This document shows positions 13,179-27,870 of a stretch of 64,000 nt of DNA, piece by piece. How positions within the stretch are numbered: position 1 is the first letter of the stretch; the number at the start of each line of letters is the position of its first letter. Both the position numbers and the translations under genes were made by a program. The notes under the pieces were generated by a model, which saw nothing but the letters and a program-made list of their open reading frames with translations, did not search any database and was not told the origin of the DNA. This DNA comes from Turbatrix aceti (lineage: Eukaryota; Nematoda; Chromadorea; Rhabditida; Panagrolaimidae): positions 10,208,193 through 10,272,192 of the forward strand of contig OZ017768.1 in the NCBI GenBank assembly GCA_963969345.1. The letters are read 5' to 3'.

Positions 13179-14877
13179 ATATAAGACGCAGACCTTAAAA
13201 ATTTTTTTCTACCTTGGTTTTTTCTGCATATTTTTAGAATTTTACTTCTAGAAGAAGTTTGACGCATGAAAAACGACATTTTTTTACATGGCTTTAAAAA
13301 TTTCAATCACTTCACCTTTTTGCGTCATTTTGGCTACAAAACTTCTGAACTATTTTACAGAAGTAAAATGCTGAAAAATCAACGTTTTTCCTGCCGACAC
13401 TTGGGCAAGAAGTTAATTCGCATTTATTGTGATAAAATCGAACAATGGTTTGTAACGCCACGTTAATACGTTATTTTTGTACAATTCGTTGATGCACTGG
13501 GAGCTCATTTCATTTACTTGCGTTTTATTTTCATTTTCTTCTTTGCAACGAACAAAAAACACAAAAAGAAACAAAAACAGTGATACAGGCATCACTGTTT
13601 TTGCCTGCATCACTGCATCACGAGCAAGGCGATTTGGCCAACTCCGCCAAATCGCCTTGCTCGTGATGCAGTGAATTTGGCCAACTCCGCCAAATCGCCT
13701 TGCTCGTGATGCAGTGATGCGATTTGCGCGATTTGGCGTATTTGGCCAAATCGCCCGCTGCGAGAGTACCCGACGCGCACGCAACCAGAAGTTGAGCGAG
13801 CTTTTTTTGCGTTTGTTTTTTGAAAGTGATATCTGTTCGTCGGCATTTTTCGTGTATTCATAGTTGTTTCTTCGTTTTGGCCTTTTCCAATGTTATTAAG
13901 CTCAGTCTGGCGAGTCCAAACCGTTGTTTATCTGAGTTGATTGCTTTACTGCAAAGCTCAGTACATCGCTTCAAAATCATCAATTTTTTTCTGGATCTAA
14001 AAGTGAACGTTTTTGAGTTTATACAACACTGCGACCTACTCTACACTCGGCGGGAAAACCAAAACAACCAAAAAACTCAAAAACGTTCACTTTTGGATCC
14101 AGAATGATTGAAAATGCATAAAAAAATTTGATGTTTTTGAAGCGATGTACTGAGCTTTGCAGTAAAGCAATCAACTCAGATAAACAACGGTTTGGACTCG
14201 CCAGACTGAGCTTAATAACATTGGAAAAGGCCAAAACGAAGAAACAACTATGAATACACGAAAAATGCCGACGAACAGATATCACTTTCAAAAAACAAAC
14301 GCAAAAAAAGCTCGCTCAACTTCTGGTTGCGTGCGCGTCGAGTACTCTCGCAGCGGGCGATTTGGCCAAATACGCCAAATCGCGCAAATCGCATCACTGC
14401 ATCACGAGCAAGGCGATTTGGCGGAGTTGGCCGATTTGGCGGAGTTGGCCAAATCGCCTTGCTCGTGATGCAGTGATGCAGGCAAAAACAGTGATGACTG
14501 TTTTTGTTCGGTTTTCTTCATTTTTGCGTATAAAGAATATTTATAGGAGTTATGAACAAGAAAAAAGCAAATATTCATACCTGCCAGTACAGAACAACAA
14601 ATACATCAAAAATATATCGAATTGCGTCAAATCGATGAAATGACGTATGCATGGATGTTATAATCTATTTTTTGTCCAATTTTCCTTCGATATCGTTATT
14701 TGAACAAGTGTTTTCAAAAAACACCAAAAAAGAGTTGTTTTACGCCGAGGCCCAAACTCAGACGTTATTTTGACATAAAACACAAAAATCTGAAATCTGT
14801 GACGTCACAATTCGTGACTGAAAAAACGTTCAAAAAAACCAAGGTAGAAAAAAATTTTTAAGGTCTGCGTCTTATAT
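13179..14877. mobile_element. Nested long inverted-repeat (foldback) element
   Basis: Two inverted repeats are nested. The outer arms, 13179-13223 and 14833-14877, are 45 bp and perfectly complementary (they include GCAGACCTTAAAAATTTTT). The inner arms are about 440 bp, 13575-14021 and 14073 to about 14507, with a 51-base spacer. The inner arms carry repeated blocks built on GGCGGAGTTGGCCAAATCG and TTGCTCGTGATGCAGTG. The same apparent peptides can be read from both strands because of the symmetry. There is no transposase. This is a foldback or large MITE, perhaps one inserted in another. A transcript through it would form a long hairpin. Confidence 0.85.
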
Positions 14878-16200
14878 AATTACTCAAGAGGAATGTAGAA
14901 AAAAAGAAAATCGAGGTTTATGTAAATGTGCTCTTGAAGTCGGTTATTATGTACGGGGGAAGAAGCCTTGTTGTCTGCTATTTGAAAGTGTTTTACATTT
15001 ACTCAGGCCTACTATACAGAGGAAACCCGTATTAAAAAATCGCATCATCCATATCAATGAAGCCTAAAAAAATGATGTGATTTTTAAAAAAGATTTGAAT
15101 GTGTTTTGAAACTTCAAAGACTTCTTGGACGTAAAAAGAAGATGACTTACATAGCTTCTAGACGGTACTTTGATGCTGGATATAAAAAAATGGATATAAA
15201 TGTAAGCACAAAACCGGATTTCATGCACTTTTTTGGGTTTTTTTCAAACTTTTTCAAAAAACAGCATTAATTAATCCGAGAAATATTTTTTTATGTTTTT
15301 TGCTCTGCAAAAATTATGTAGAATAAAAATAAAAGATCTATGATTTTCGTTTCACAAATGCTGTGTCACCATGAGTGCTACGATACAGCGGAATTATCAA
15401 AGTGTTATCCAAAGCTGTTTTAAAGTATGGTACCACAAATCTGTCGTGCCGAGTCAGACGAAGACGCCGTCGTCGCCGACGTGCACCCAGAATTAGAAAT
15501 TATTGGTGTCCTTACACGTACAGTCTAATGACCAGATACTGCTGGAAACAGATTTTTAGTAACACTAGTTTGTTTTTTGGTGCACATCGTTCATTAATTC
15601 CAAACGAATGCTTGATTAAATTTTATTAAAGATGTGTGATTTGATGCACACCTGTCTGCTTTTCTCAGGTGAGCCATTAACAAAATATTAAATTCTAAAC
15701 TCATTGCACGTAAATTGGATTTTCTGTCTGTCGAAGGCAAAAAACATCTGTTTTGACCCTGATAAAAATAAAAAAGCGTGTTTTTTAAATTGGAAATCTG
15801 AGAGAAATAAAAAATAATTTGTTTACGTTTTGATAAATTAATTTGGAAAAGGCAAGTCCGTCTGCATTTTTTGTTCCAAAAATATCTGAAATGCCAAATT
15901 ATTTACAAGAACTTTCTATTTTGATATTCTGCCCAGTCAGCATCACCGGAAATTTTTGATCCGGGAAAAATTTCTCTGAAAAAAAAAACAATTAAAATTC
16001 GTGTCTTGTAAGGAAGTTTTTTTATTTGTTATTGTTTTAGCTGTTTTACGTGAAGTGTCTTATATGTAAACGCCCAAGGAATCAGACGAGGCGGGACGAG
16101 CCGGGAAAAGGAAGGGAAGGGGGACGTGACACGCATTGCACCCATAGAATCAGACGTAACGCACTCGCGCGGCCGTGCCTTGCGAGACGTTTAGCTTTCC
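14878..16200. other. Gene-free stretch
   Basis: AT-rich, with no supportable gene. A short CGTCGTCGCCG-like patch at 15450-15495 gives an Arg run in one frame and is not taken as coding. 16070-16200 is locally GC-rich and may be an upstream control region of the receptor gene at 16957. Confidence 0.5.
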
Positions 16201-16201
16201 A

Positions 16202-16225
16202 TGACGTCCATGACGTAAATGACGT
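16202..16225. promoter_or_regulatory. Cluster of three CRE-like sites
   Basis: TGACGT occurs at 16202-16207, 16211-16216 and 16220-16225, spaced exactly 9 bases apart (TGACGTCCA, TGACGTAAA, TGACGTAAA). TGACGT is the core of CREB/ATF bZIP sites. The cluster is about 730 bp upstream of the peptide-receptor-like gene and sits in a GC-rich island. Regulation of that gene is inferred from position only. Confidence 0.4.
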
Positions 16226-16956
16226 AAAATATTGTGGGGTTTCCAGTCTCATTCCTGTGCAATATTTTTTCTTCTTCAGAGTTCTGGATGGCATTTGGTA
16301 ACACAATTTGTCATATCCGTTTGCGTTTGGCATTTTTTAACCTTTGACGAATCTAACATGAATGATATAGTGTCACACCACAAACAGATGTTGTAGCGTT
16401 AAACACGTGTTTGTATAGATCATGTTATGTTTTGGTGCCTTTTTTTCTTAGTTTTTGGCCTCAAATTGCCACCTGAGACACCTGCCATGTACTCATCGTT
16501 GTTTTTTGAATTTCTTTATCAAAGTAAAAAAATGTTCTTTGTAAATGTGATGTGGTTTTGTATCTTGCAAAAAACACTTATGTTTTGTTGTAAGGCGTGT
16601 CTTGTCACTAAACACAACAATATTTTGTACAAATCATTTTTGTTTTTTTTTTGGCGCGCTGGATATCATTTTTCGTGTTAAAACCCCGATTTTCCTCCTC
16701 TTCAGTCTACTTAAAATTGTGTTTATTCAAACCCCGGTGGCTTCATTATTTTATACACACGTTTTTTGGTATTCTATCGCTTTATTAAATGTAGATTTGT
16801 ATTATATTTAGTAGAAACTATATAGTACATGCATAAGGGACACGTTTTATTTTACATTTCCCCACCGGGCGTTTTTTATCCACTTTTTTTAATTTATCGC
16901 GTTCCAAAAAATTTTTTTGGAAGTCCTAATTTAACCTCATTTCTCCATTTTAAGCC

Positions 16957-19412
<2,456 letters not shown>

Positions 19413-19685
19413 TCCAGTTGCTTTCAAACAACAGAGCGCAAAAATGATTCAATGCCAGTTACCGAGTTTTTTTAGAAAGGTTTATGACCTGTATTTATTT
19501 TTTTGAAACGCAATAGCACTCTGCGGGTATATTTTTGTTCACACGGGATTTGTATTCTCTACAGGCAAATGATTGATGTGTACCGGCTCCCACGAGGCAC
19601 CGTATTATTGTTTTTGCACTCACTTCATTCTTGCAACTCAAAGTTTTTAATGATCATTAATGTCTGGTAATTGTGTTTTTTTGCA

Positions 19686-19691
19686 AATAAA
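19686..19691 (+). terminator. Poly(A) signal of the GPCR gene
   Basis: AATAAA lies 274 bases after the receptor stop codon and is followed by a T-rich tract. Confidence 0.5.
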
Positions 19692-22546
19692 TATCGTTTT
19701 TTTTACTGCAGATGTTGATTTCCAATGAACATTGTGTGCATGAGGTTAATATGAAAAATAAAAATATTACAGGATTACCTGTAATGATACATTGTGTTCG
19801 AATGCTCTGTGTAGGTACTACTATCAGCAACACAGAATAGTAAAATCGTAAATTGAATCAAGTTACAGTAGTCATAACCTAAACAAAAAAAACACGTTTT
19901 TTTGGCGAAACGTTGCCGGCTTTTATATTTATGCAGGAAGAAGAAATCGCGACCAAATCGAATCGAGACATTTACGCCTACGTGGTGCCTCCTAACTTCT
20001 AATCTAATGATAACTAACCACTAGGTAATGGTAAAATAAATAAATAAATAAATAAATAAAAAACTCACTTTTTAAAAATGAACTATTAATAATTGATTGA
20101 GTAAGAGTAATAAAGTAAAGTAAAGTAAAAAACTACAACTTTTGTACATCCGCAGATTCAATAATCTTCGACCTCGCGTTGAACATTTTTGTATACGTAT
20201 GAATTTTTTTTGCAAAAAATATTTGTGTACAAAAAGTGTTGTGTGGTTTGTGCCTGTATGCTTTATAAAGTGCAAATTCATGTGAAAAAAGTGATAAGAA
20301 GTGTCACTGTACTTGCATTAAATATAGGCTTTATTTGTCTTTTTTTTGACTGATATTTACAGAATAAATATCATTTTCCGCATTTCTTAGTGAATTTATT
20401 TTTTGTTTTATTTCGGTTTTCAAACAAAAATTGTACACAAAAATTATCGACGTAAGTTTTTAGATCAGAATAGTATAAATTGATATTCTTCGAAATTATG
20501 CATGTTTTACCGTTTTGCGGATACAATTGATACAATTTTTTGGCTTGTGCGATTTATCGTACATAGTTGCACGTTTTTGATGAGACGTTGTCAAATTGTC
20601 AAAAAAAGCTCGTGCGCACTCTATCGATAGTTTAGTGCGTTCGATAGCGTGTTTCCCGTGAAAACGGCAAACACTGATATGCGACAATTTGTTCTGCCTG
20701 ACCTGACCGACAGGTGACTTTTTTTAATCATGGTACCACTAGCTGTGGTTTGTGTTGTTTTTTGATTTTGTAGGCATTGTTTAGACGTCATGTAATATTT
20801 AAAATTATCGCCTAGCAGACGGACGATGATTTGTACAATGAGTCGCTTCTTCCGTTTAAATATTTATCGTTAACGATGCATCACCCATCATCCCGTCAAA
20901 GTTCGCCAATCATCTCTGACGTACGTCGAGAAAGGAAGCATTCTCCCAAACAAAAAATAAGTCCAGTTCTCGGTGAATCATTAAAAACACATGCTACAGT
21001 TGAAAGCAGTGACGGAAAACGTGTGGAAAAGTTAGTGAACTTTGGTTCTATCTCGATTACTGTCAGCGCAACAATATGTATTACGGGCGTTTGTATCAGT
21101 AGACTGTAGCGTGATAATTGAGTAATACACTCGTTTTTTCCGCGCGCCGCGCGCTAAACCAAGAAATTTTTTTTTGGAATTTGAATTTTATTTTTGATTG
21201 TATCTATTTGAAAACGAATATCCGTCTAACACCATAAAATAGTTTTTTTTTTGTTTTTCTTGGTAGAAAAACAAAAAAAAACGAAACTTTCAAATTTACG
21301 TATTTGTAAACGATTTTCTGTCGCAAATTTCTGCTGTTGTTTTTTAGTACAACGAGAAAAATCTGTCTTACTTATTTATCCCTTGCGAATTAGCAATTTT
21401 TTGTGCGTTATTTATTTAAAAAGTAAAAAGTAACTTTTTTGAACCATTTTTTCGGGTTATTACTGTATTTTTGTTTCTTGTTTACATTTCTTCATTATTT
21501 TTTTTTGAAAATTTTGCACGCTTTTTTGTATAGTGCTCATTTTGCAACCATGTATTGTGCAAAAATAAAATTATATGTACCAAGAAATCTTGTTTTGTTG
21601 CGGTTTATCTTGTTTTGTCTCCAACTACAGTTGTCTCTCATCATTTAGTTCAAAGCGATCATTTTTGCAATTCGAGGATCATACATCACGCTACAACCTC
21701 CGACTTTTATGTATATAAATATTGTGACTGGGTAGATCAGATCATTATGATTGTTTGATGTAACTTTTTGATTAATTTTTTTTTTTTTTTTTTTTTCATA
21801 AAAAATTGAACAGGATTTTTTTATGAAAAATTGTATTTTTTCAATTTTCTTTTAATTTTTTGTTTATTTAATTCAAATTTATTTTACCATTTTTGAAAAC
21901 TGCTGTGCAGATTCCCTGTTATTTTTTTGCAGAAGAAAAAAAATCCGGGTTATCTTGGCTTTTGAGTGACACGCCCATGTATTACCTGCAATCAGGAAGG
22001 ATGACGGTTGGCAGGGTGACATGTAAATAAGTATGCAGCATGCTAACGATAATGATATAAAAGTGAAGGAAGGAGAAAAAAAATTGTGCATGCTGTGTAG
22101 TTTGTATTCATTCCTTTACCTTTCCAACCACCTTTCCTGCTGTGTGAATAAAATTGTGTGCTGCATACACGACACACACATACTCTATCTCTACCACCAC
22201 ATCCATCACGACAACAACGACACTCTCGTTTTGCTACACACTCGTCACAACGACGACGACTGGGAGGAAGAAGAAGACGAAGAAAGGTGAAGACGAAGAA
22301 GAAAGAGACAACGTAACAACAAACTACCGGCGTAGCGGGTGGGAGTGGTAGTAGTAGTCCAGTCACGGTCTCCTCTCTTCCCACCTACATCATCACCACC
22401 ATCGTTGCTGTTTTCCCGAAAAAAAGTTTCACGGGTTTTATGACTTGGCATGCATGACTGGACAGATGACTACATATCTAACTTACCTGACGTGTTTTTT
22501 TACCTGTTCCACGTGTTTTGTGTCAGATTTCGTATTTTCTAACAGT
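19692..22546. other. Gene-poor stretch between GPCR and MITE
   Basis: AT-rich, with low-complexity tracts: (AAAT)n at about 20033-20062, AAAGT repeats at about 20110-20129, and a T run at about 21777-21796. 22180-22310 switches from an A/C-rich (CAC, CAA) to a G/A-rich (GAAGAAGAC) composition. One weak open frame is listed separately. Nothing else looks coding. Confidence 0.5.
20876..21109 (+). CDS. Doubtful 77-residue hypothetical ORF
   Basis: An uninterrupted frame starts MHHPSSRQSS and ends ICITGVCISRL. It has a basic, Ser-rich N-terminal half and a hydrophobic C-terminus. Composition is less AT-biased than its flanks, and no strong splice signal interrupts it. I do not recognise any family. 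It could be a small gene, a pseudogene exon or chance. Confidence 0.18.
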   Translation: MHHPSSRQSSPIISDVRRERKHSPKQKISPVLGESLKTHATVESSDGKRVEKLVNFGSISITVSATICITGVCISRL

Positions 22547-22554
22547 GTCATGAC

Positions 22555-22921
22555 CAGGGTGGCGAAGAGGGGATTCCCATGGGAGTCCCATGGGAATTAT
22601 CCCGGGAATTATCCCGGGATTCCCATCTATCAGGGGATAATTCCCCACGGAATTTTGAAAATGCGCGATCCCGCCTAAAATATCACCGTTATTTTACGCA
22701 GGAGCGTGCTTTTTTCTTTCAAATTAGGTAAATGATTTTATTTCCATTGTTAATTTTATTACATTAATAAAATAAGTGTGTTTTTGGATATCTTTTTTGT
22801 ATGAACATGTACTTTTTTAAACGTACCAAAAAATACCCCCGGGGACTCCCATGGGACTCCCATGGGAATCCCATGGGATAATTCCCCTATTTCTAATTCC
22901 CATGGGAGTTTCGCCACCCTG
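22555..22921. mobile_element. hAT-type MITE with 8-bp target duplication
   Basis: The 367-bp element has terminal inverted repeats CAGGGTGGCGAA / TTCGCCACCCTG and is flanked on both sides by the same 8 bases, GTCATGAC (22547-22554 and 22922-22929). CAGGG-type ends and 8-bp duplications are hallmarks of the hAT superfamily. The duplication fits nTnnnnAn, the preference of Ac-type hATs. Subterminal regions are full of CCCATGGG and CCCGGG palindromes. No transposase is encoded, so it is non-autonomous. Confidence 0.9.
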
Positions 22922-23546
22922 GTCATGACAAATTGCAACAAGAGCACAGAAAACAACTGTATTATTTTTTTTATTGTACTCATTTATCCCAATCTCCTCC
23001 CTTCTTTATCCGATTATCATTCAGTCCCAACCGGCTGACTTTTATATCGAGTCAAGTGTGCTGCCCCTCTCCCCTGCCTGCTTTGAATAATTTTTCATCT
23101 CCCCTGCTGTCAATGTTTATAGCGCTCTGTTGCCGTCACAAACTACGACGTGCACGTACACGAGTTTTGATTTTTTTACGTTAAAAAGAAAAAAAAAGGA
23201 AGGCGTTTTTTTTTCTTTTTCCTTTATCTGACATGAGCGAGAATCAATGCGCAGTTGTGTTTTGATACCCGGCTGACTGGCATTTTTTGTTGAAACAAGA
23301 TCCGCTTCAGATGGTTTTTTTCATATCAGCATAAATTAATATTTATAAATGTAGTCAATGTTGTTTGTGCACACATACACGCGTCAATCTAGGTATTATG
23401 TATGTATGTAGTTTTGTCGCTAACGTACTAATATTATTCGTTCATCCATTTTTGTCTTTCGTCGATCCTAGCGAGCTGCAGGCCGCGTGGCGCGTTGTCG
23501 TTGATTTTGTGTTTACGCAAATGTTTACGCATCTACTTGATGTATC

Positions 23547-23802
23547 TGTAGCCTTGCTCCCTTATGAATCCCGAAGGTGCTACAAGATACCTTTCCCCAG
23601 TTCTTCTGATACTCCGTCTTGTGAAACATACGTTTATTAAGGCTCACGAGCTAGGGGACAAATAATAGGGAGCGGGCACACAGGATTGTTGGGGGACCAA
23701 GGACTGACGAGATTGCCTGCCGCAGCGACTTGGTCAGTCGCGGGGGCGGGACAATCGAGTAGCGCGGACAGAGCGCATAAGATGCAATCTTTGGGCGCTA
23801 CA
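23547..23802 (-). repeat. LTR (left copy; 3' LTR if the element is minus)
   Basis: 256 bp, TGTAGC...GCTACA, identical by eye to 26579-26834. Read on the minus strand it contains an AATAAA motif. Confidence 0.93.
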
Positions 23803-26578
23803 TCTACCACACCTTTAGGCAAAACAAAGGGCCTCCTTTGTGTAAGCAACGCGATGAAGAAGCGCAGCTTTTGAGGATCAAGAACAGTTATTGTTGTTGT
23901 TGCAGGCTTTTTCGTTGGCAGGATGTGAGATTCGAGATGCCAGGTTTCTTCCTCGAGGTGGTGTCTAAGAACTCGCAACCTCGTTTGGAGTAGCCGCAAG
24001 ATCCTTGATTGTCAGATGCCGATTGTCAGCGCTGTATTCTAGGCACTGTTGTCAGTTTGCCACACAGTGAAATCGTGGTGGTCCGTCAGTGAGTCTTGTT
24101 TGGTCTTGATCACTCATACCGTTATCATGTTTGAGTGTCTTAAGCCGTTTCCTTCTCATCCGTCCTTTAAAGCTTCACGTGGCCTCACGTGAAATTAATA
24201 CAATACAAAAACAATTAAAGGAAACAATTAAAAAATTTCTTGCTTCAACTGCTTAGGTGTATTACAGTGCAAAGGGCGTGTACAAGAGGGAAAAATTCTT
24301 ACAAAAAAAAATTATTTCACGCCTGTGCAGGGTTCTTGAATAGTCTGGGAGGGTTGGGTGGGTAGCGGGCAATCGGGTCACAATTTTTTGGGAAAGGATT
24401 TTGATGATATTTATCCTGGGGATGAGGACATGAAGTATGACACGTGTGAAGGTAGGAGCTACCAGTGATGGCATTTCTTTCCCTTGGTGGTTAAGTAATG
24501 TGCCTTTTCTAACTTTTCTGGGCGGTATTTGCTCAGAAATATGGTTAACCAAAAGTTAGATTCATGTCGTGCAGTGACCTTTGCAACTGCGTCAGTCAGA
24601 AGATCCTATTCGGTCTCTGAACCGAGGAAAAGAACTGACTGAGCATGCTGTGTAAAGCTGTTGCACGTCCTTCTCCAATATAGCTAACTCCGCAGCTAGA
24701 TCTGGAGTGGTGTTTTCTTAGATCTTCCGCATCACAATTTTAGCCGACAAGGTTAGAGCGTCCTCCTGCCTCGTGGTAACTGTGAAACTGCCTGTACCGT
24801 GCAGTCATTTTAAAGTTTATCTTGACTTTAATATTGGGCTGAGGCGCGGAGTGTTAGTGTGGTTTTCGTGAAAGCCTTTTAGAGGATAGGTGGCGTGCTT
24901 GTGCTTTGGTGTTGTGCCTTGAAACTAACCTCCTTGACGTGGACGCAGTTGGTATGCGTTTGTTGATGACGTCGACAAATCTTTCGGATGATGACAACAA
25001 CAACATAACCCTGGAGTCTCTTGGTCCTGCGCCCGCTCAAGACAAAAAAAATTTGTGTCCCTCAACCGCCAATTCGGAGGCCACTAAAGTGTTGGTCAGC
25101 CCGATGGTTTGGTTTGTTTTGCAAAAACAAACATCGGAGCAGCTGTAATTATTGCTGCGCTGACCCCGTTGAAAAAACAATGGCATCGGGTGGTCGAGTG
25201 ACCTCTCGTGCCGCTTTCGTGCTGTGCAGCTGTTCAGTTGAATGGCCGACTGAGCAGTGCCGTGCCAAGTAAACAATAGGTTGTTGTTGACCTGCTGTCA
25301 CTTTTACTGTCAGAGAACGGGACCGCAAACTCCCGACTACCTAATTTTCATCTGGCAGATGGCCTATGACCCTTATTTTTTTTCGGTAAATCCGCTATCG
25401 TACCGAATGACAAGTTTTTAAGTGTACACGGTAGCGGAAAGCCGGTTCCGCTAAGTGCGTACACTTGGGTCATTTTTCAGCTCCGAAAGAAAAAGAGAAA
25501 GTGAAAAGAAATATACTAAAACTACCACGAAATCCCTCTTTTACTCGGGTAACTCGGGTTCTCCTGTAGTTTCAGAGTCCGGAGTCTTACACTACCTCCT
25601 ATACCATGTACTCCTAACTGACCCTGTTGTGAGCCCTGGCGGTATCCAGGTACTTGACCAACTCGTGTTTTGGGGTTGGTAAAAAAAACCATTCAGGGAA
25701 AAAAAATCTTTTTTCGATACCGCCAAAAGTTTGAATTTGGAAAAAGCATTGCCAGAATGCCACCATGTCATGGTCTGAACATGATTAGCCTTTTTTCACA
25801 CAGGCAAGCACCAGCGTAGTGTGAATTTTTGCGAAAAGGCTTCCGATGGACAAAAAACTTGCCGAAAAAATAAAAAGAATGTGGGTTTTGACTTTTTTCT
25901 CTAAAAATCAAAAGTGATCCACGCAACGCCTTTTGACTTTGTGAAGTCCACAGGAGCGACAGCGGCACATGGGATCTCCTGTGACTCTCCTGCTGTAACC
26001 GGAATACTGGTGCGGCATCAAGTATTAAGACGCTTCGCCCTCGGCTTACAGCGGGATACTGTAACCGGAATACAAGCGCAACACCAAGTATTAAGACTGC
26101 TCATCCTCGGCTTACAAAGACGTTACGGAAAGGTTTTGCCTTGGCTTGAGGCGTTGGATTTGGGTTGCTAGCAAAAAATTCCCGACAAGAGCTTCAACTC
26201 ATAGTTTGCCGAGAAGGTCACCCCTAAGAGGACTGGCGTTCCTCCGATTTTTTTTTCAATGTGCACTGTACCTGATAAAGACAAGCCTCAGTTAGGTGGT
26301 AAGGAGTGGATAGTACCGAGATCATTTCGTGTAAGTAAAGGCGCCCGTGTGTCCCTATAGAACACTTCAGAGATACTTTTAGACTATGTGTGCTAAATCG
26401 AAAAGTATCAAAGAGCGGAGAGCGGATTAGGGCTTTGCTTCGATTCGTAATGCAGAGGACCAATCAAAACGTCTCGAACCTTTACTCGCCTAGGAAGAAG
26501 TCCTGCAAAAACTACTGTCTTCTTCCGAGGTCTTTCGTATGTACAAAACTGGAACATCAGAGTCGTAGGACCTCCATA

Positions 26579-26834
26579 TGTAGCCTTGCTCCCTTATGAA
26601 TCCCGAAGGTGCTACAAGATACCTTTCCCCAGTTCTTCTGATACTCCGTCTTGTGAAACATACGTTTATTAAGGCTCACGAGCTAGGGGACAAATAATAG
26701 GGAGCGGGCACACAGGATTGTTGGGGGACCAAGGACTGACGAGATTGCCTGCCGCAGCGACTTGGTCAGTCGCGGGGGCGGGACAATCGAGTAGCGCGGA
26801 CAGAGCGCATAAGATGCAATCTTTGGGCGCTACA
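26579..26834 (-). repeat. LTR (right copy; 5' LTR if the element is minus)
   Basis: 256 bp, same ends and sequence as the left LTR. It is followed directly by TATC, matching the four bases before the left LTR. Confidence 0.93.
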
Positions 26835-26838
26835 TATC

Positions 26839-27870
26839 CTACTACACCTTTTGTACTTCGGACCAGCCCAATCAGCACTTTACGAATAATTTTGCCTTTA
26901 GTTCTCTGGGTGTACATAGTGCGCAGATTACCTCGCCTAGGGACACATTTTACCTGCTATTCCACGGAAAAATCAATAGTTGATCAAAAAATTAAAAATC
27001 CATAAAACAATTTTTGTGAAAATGATGTTTCAATTCAATTTAGAAATTGTAAAGATTTTTGTTATTGCACAGATTTTTTATGTATTTACATATTATATAT
27101 TAGTGCATTCAAAAATTTCAGCCGGCCTGGTATCTTACCGGGTCGGTCAGTTTGCAGCTGTACGTTTTACGCAGATACGTATGTACTTCTGACTGTTACA
27201 GTTAGAAGTTTCTTATCACTGCAGCTTTTTGATGGGAGCAAATAAATATAATTGACCTGTGCGGACATTTTTTTGCCCTGCATTCCAATTGTTTTTAACG
27301 CCCAAAAATGTAAAAGGGAACTTTTCAACTGTATAACACAAATTTAGCAATCTGGATTTTGTAGACGAGTTTTACATCTCAAAATGTTTAAACTTAAAAA
27401 AAAATTTTGTATCTGAAAGTATAAAAAAATGCCAATTTTGCCGGTCGCCAGATCAAACATTCAATTTATTATATGTTTTGTAACATGAAAATGTGGAATT
27501 CTATTTTGTTGCGACACGAGAACTTGTTATGATAAGCACCACTTGTGTAAAAGTCCAACGGAATCATCGGGCTAACAATGAAATCAATACGTGCACGTTT
27601 AAAAACAGGAACGTGTACATACTTATGCGCTGAAGTTGCTCACTTTTTGGCGGTGATAAAAAAAGTTTGTAGTGTTAACAATTTTTTTAGTTTTTATTTT
27701 GCCAAAATTTATTTTTGATACAAAAATTTTTGACTCATTTAAAAAAAAAATTTAAATGTACCATTAAACTTTTTAGCAATTTTCGTGAATGTTTAAAAAT
27801 TGCCATTCGTGAATACTTTTTTTTAACTTTTATGTCACCTTTTTTTCACAATTTTCTCCATTGTAGCAAA
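26839..27870. other. Gene-free spacer upstream of the nuclear receptor pair
   Basis: AT-rich, with no supportable exon. The last 20 bases hold a pyrimidine/TTGTAG acceptor-like site ending at 27866, just before the start codon at 27871, consistent with trans-splicing or an upstream untranslated exon. Confidence 0.45.

Larger units (their letters stand above)
23547..26834 (-). mobile_element. Recent non-autonomous LTR retrotransposon
   Basis: Two direct 256-bp repeats (23547-23802 and 26579-26834) begin TGTAGC and end GCTACA, as LTRs do. They enclose 2776 bp and are flanked by a TATC target duplication (23543-23546 and 26835-26838). By eye the LTRs are identical, so insertion is recent. Orientation is inferred as minus: that strand has AATAAA inside the LTR, a TGG-initiated candidate primer site 2 bases inside the LTR at about 26576, and a purine-rich AAAGGTGTGGTAGA before the other LTR. 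No gag or pol frame of any length exists, so movement would need a helper element. Two tandem units of about 66 bp (GTAACCGGAATAC...) lie at about 25996-26120. Confidence 0.92.

Noticed and set aside
13413..14643. Several 80-120-residue frames on both strands with shared peptides
   Set aside because: The same peptides appear on both strands because the region is an inverted repeat; they are not proteins.
15375..15629. Arg-rich frame (nine Arg in a row)
   Set aside because: It derives from a CGN-rich low-complexity patch; another frame reads as well, and neither has conserved features.
23465..23546. Possible exon SELQAAWRVVVDFVFTQMF just left of the LTR element, perhaps globin-like and disrupted
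   Set aside because: Only about 25 residues fit, no continuation exists beyond the right LTR, and the resemblance is too weak to name.
23637..26917. Frames of 60-130 residues inside the LTR element
   Set aside because: No gag, protease, reverse transcriptase or integrase motifs; two of the frames are simply the duplicated LTR.
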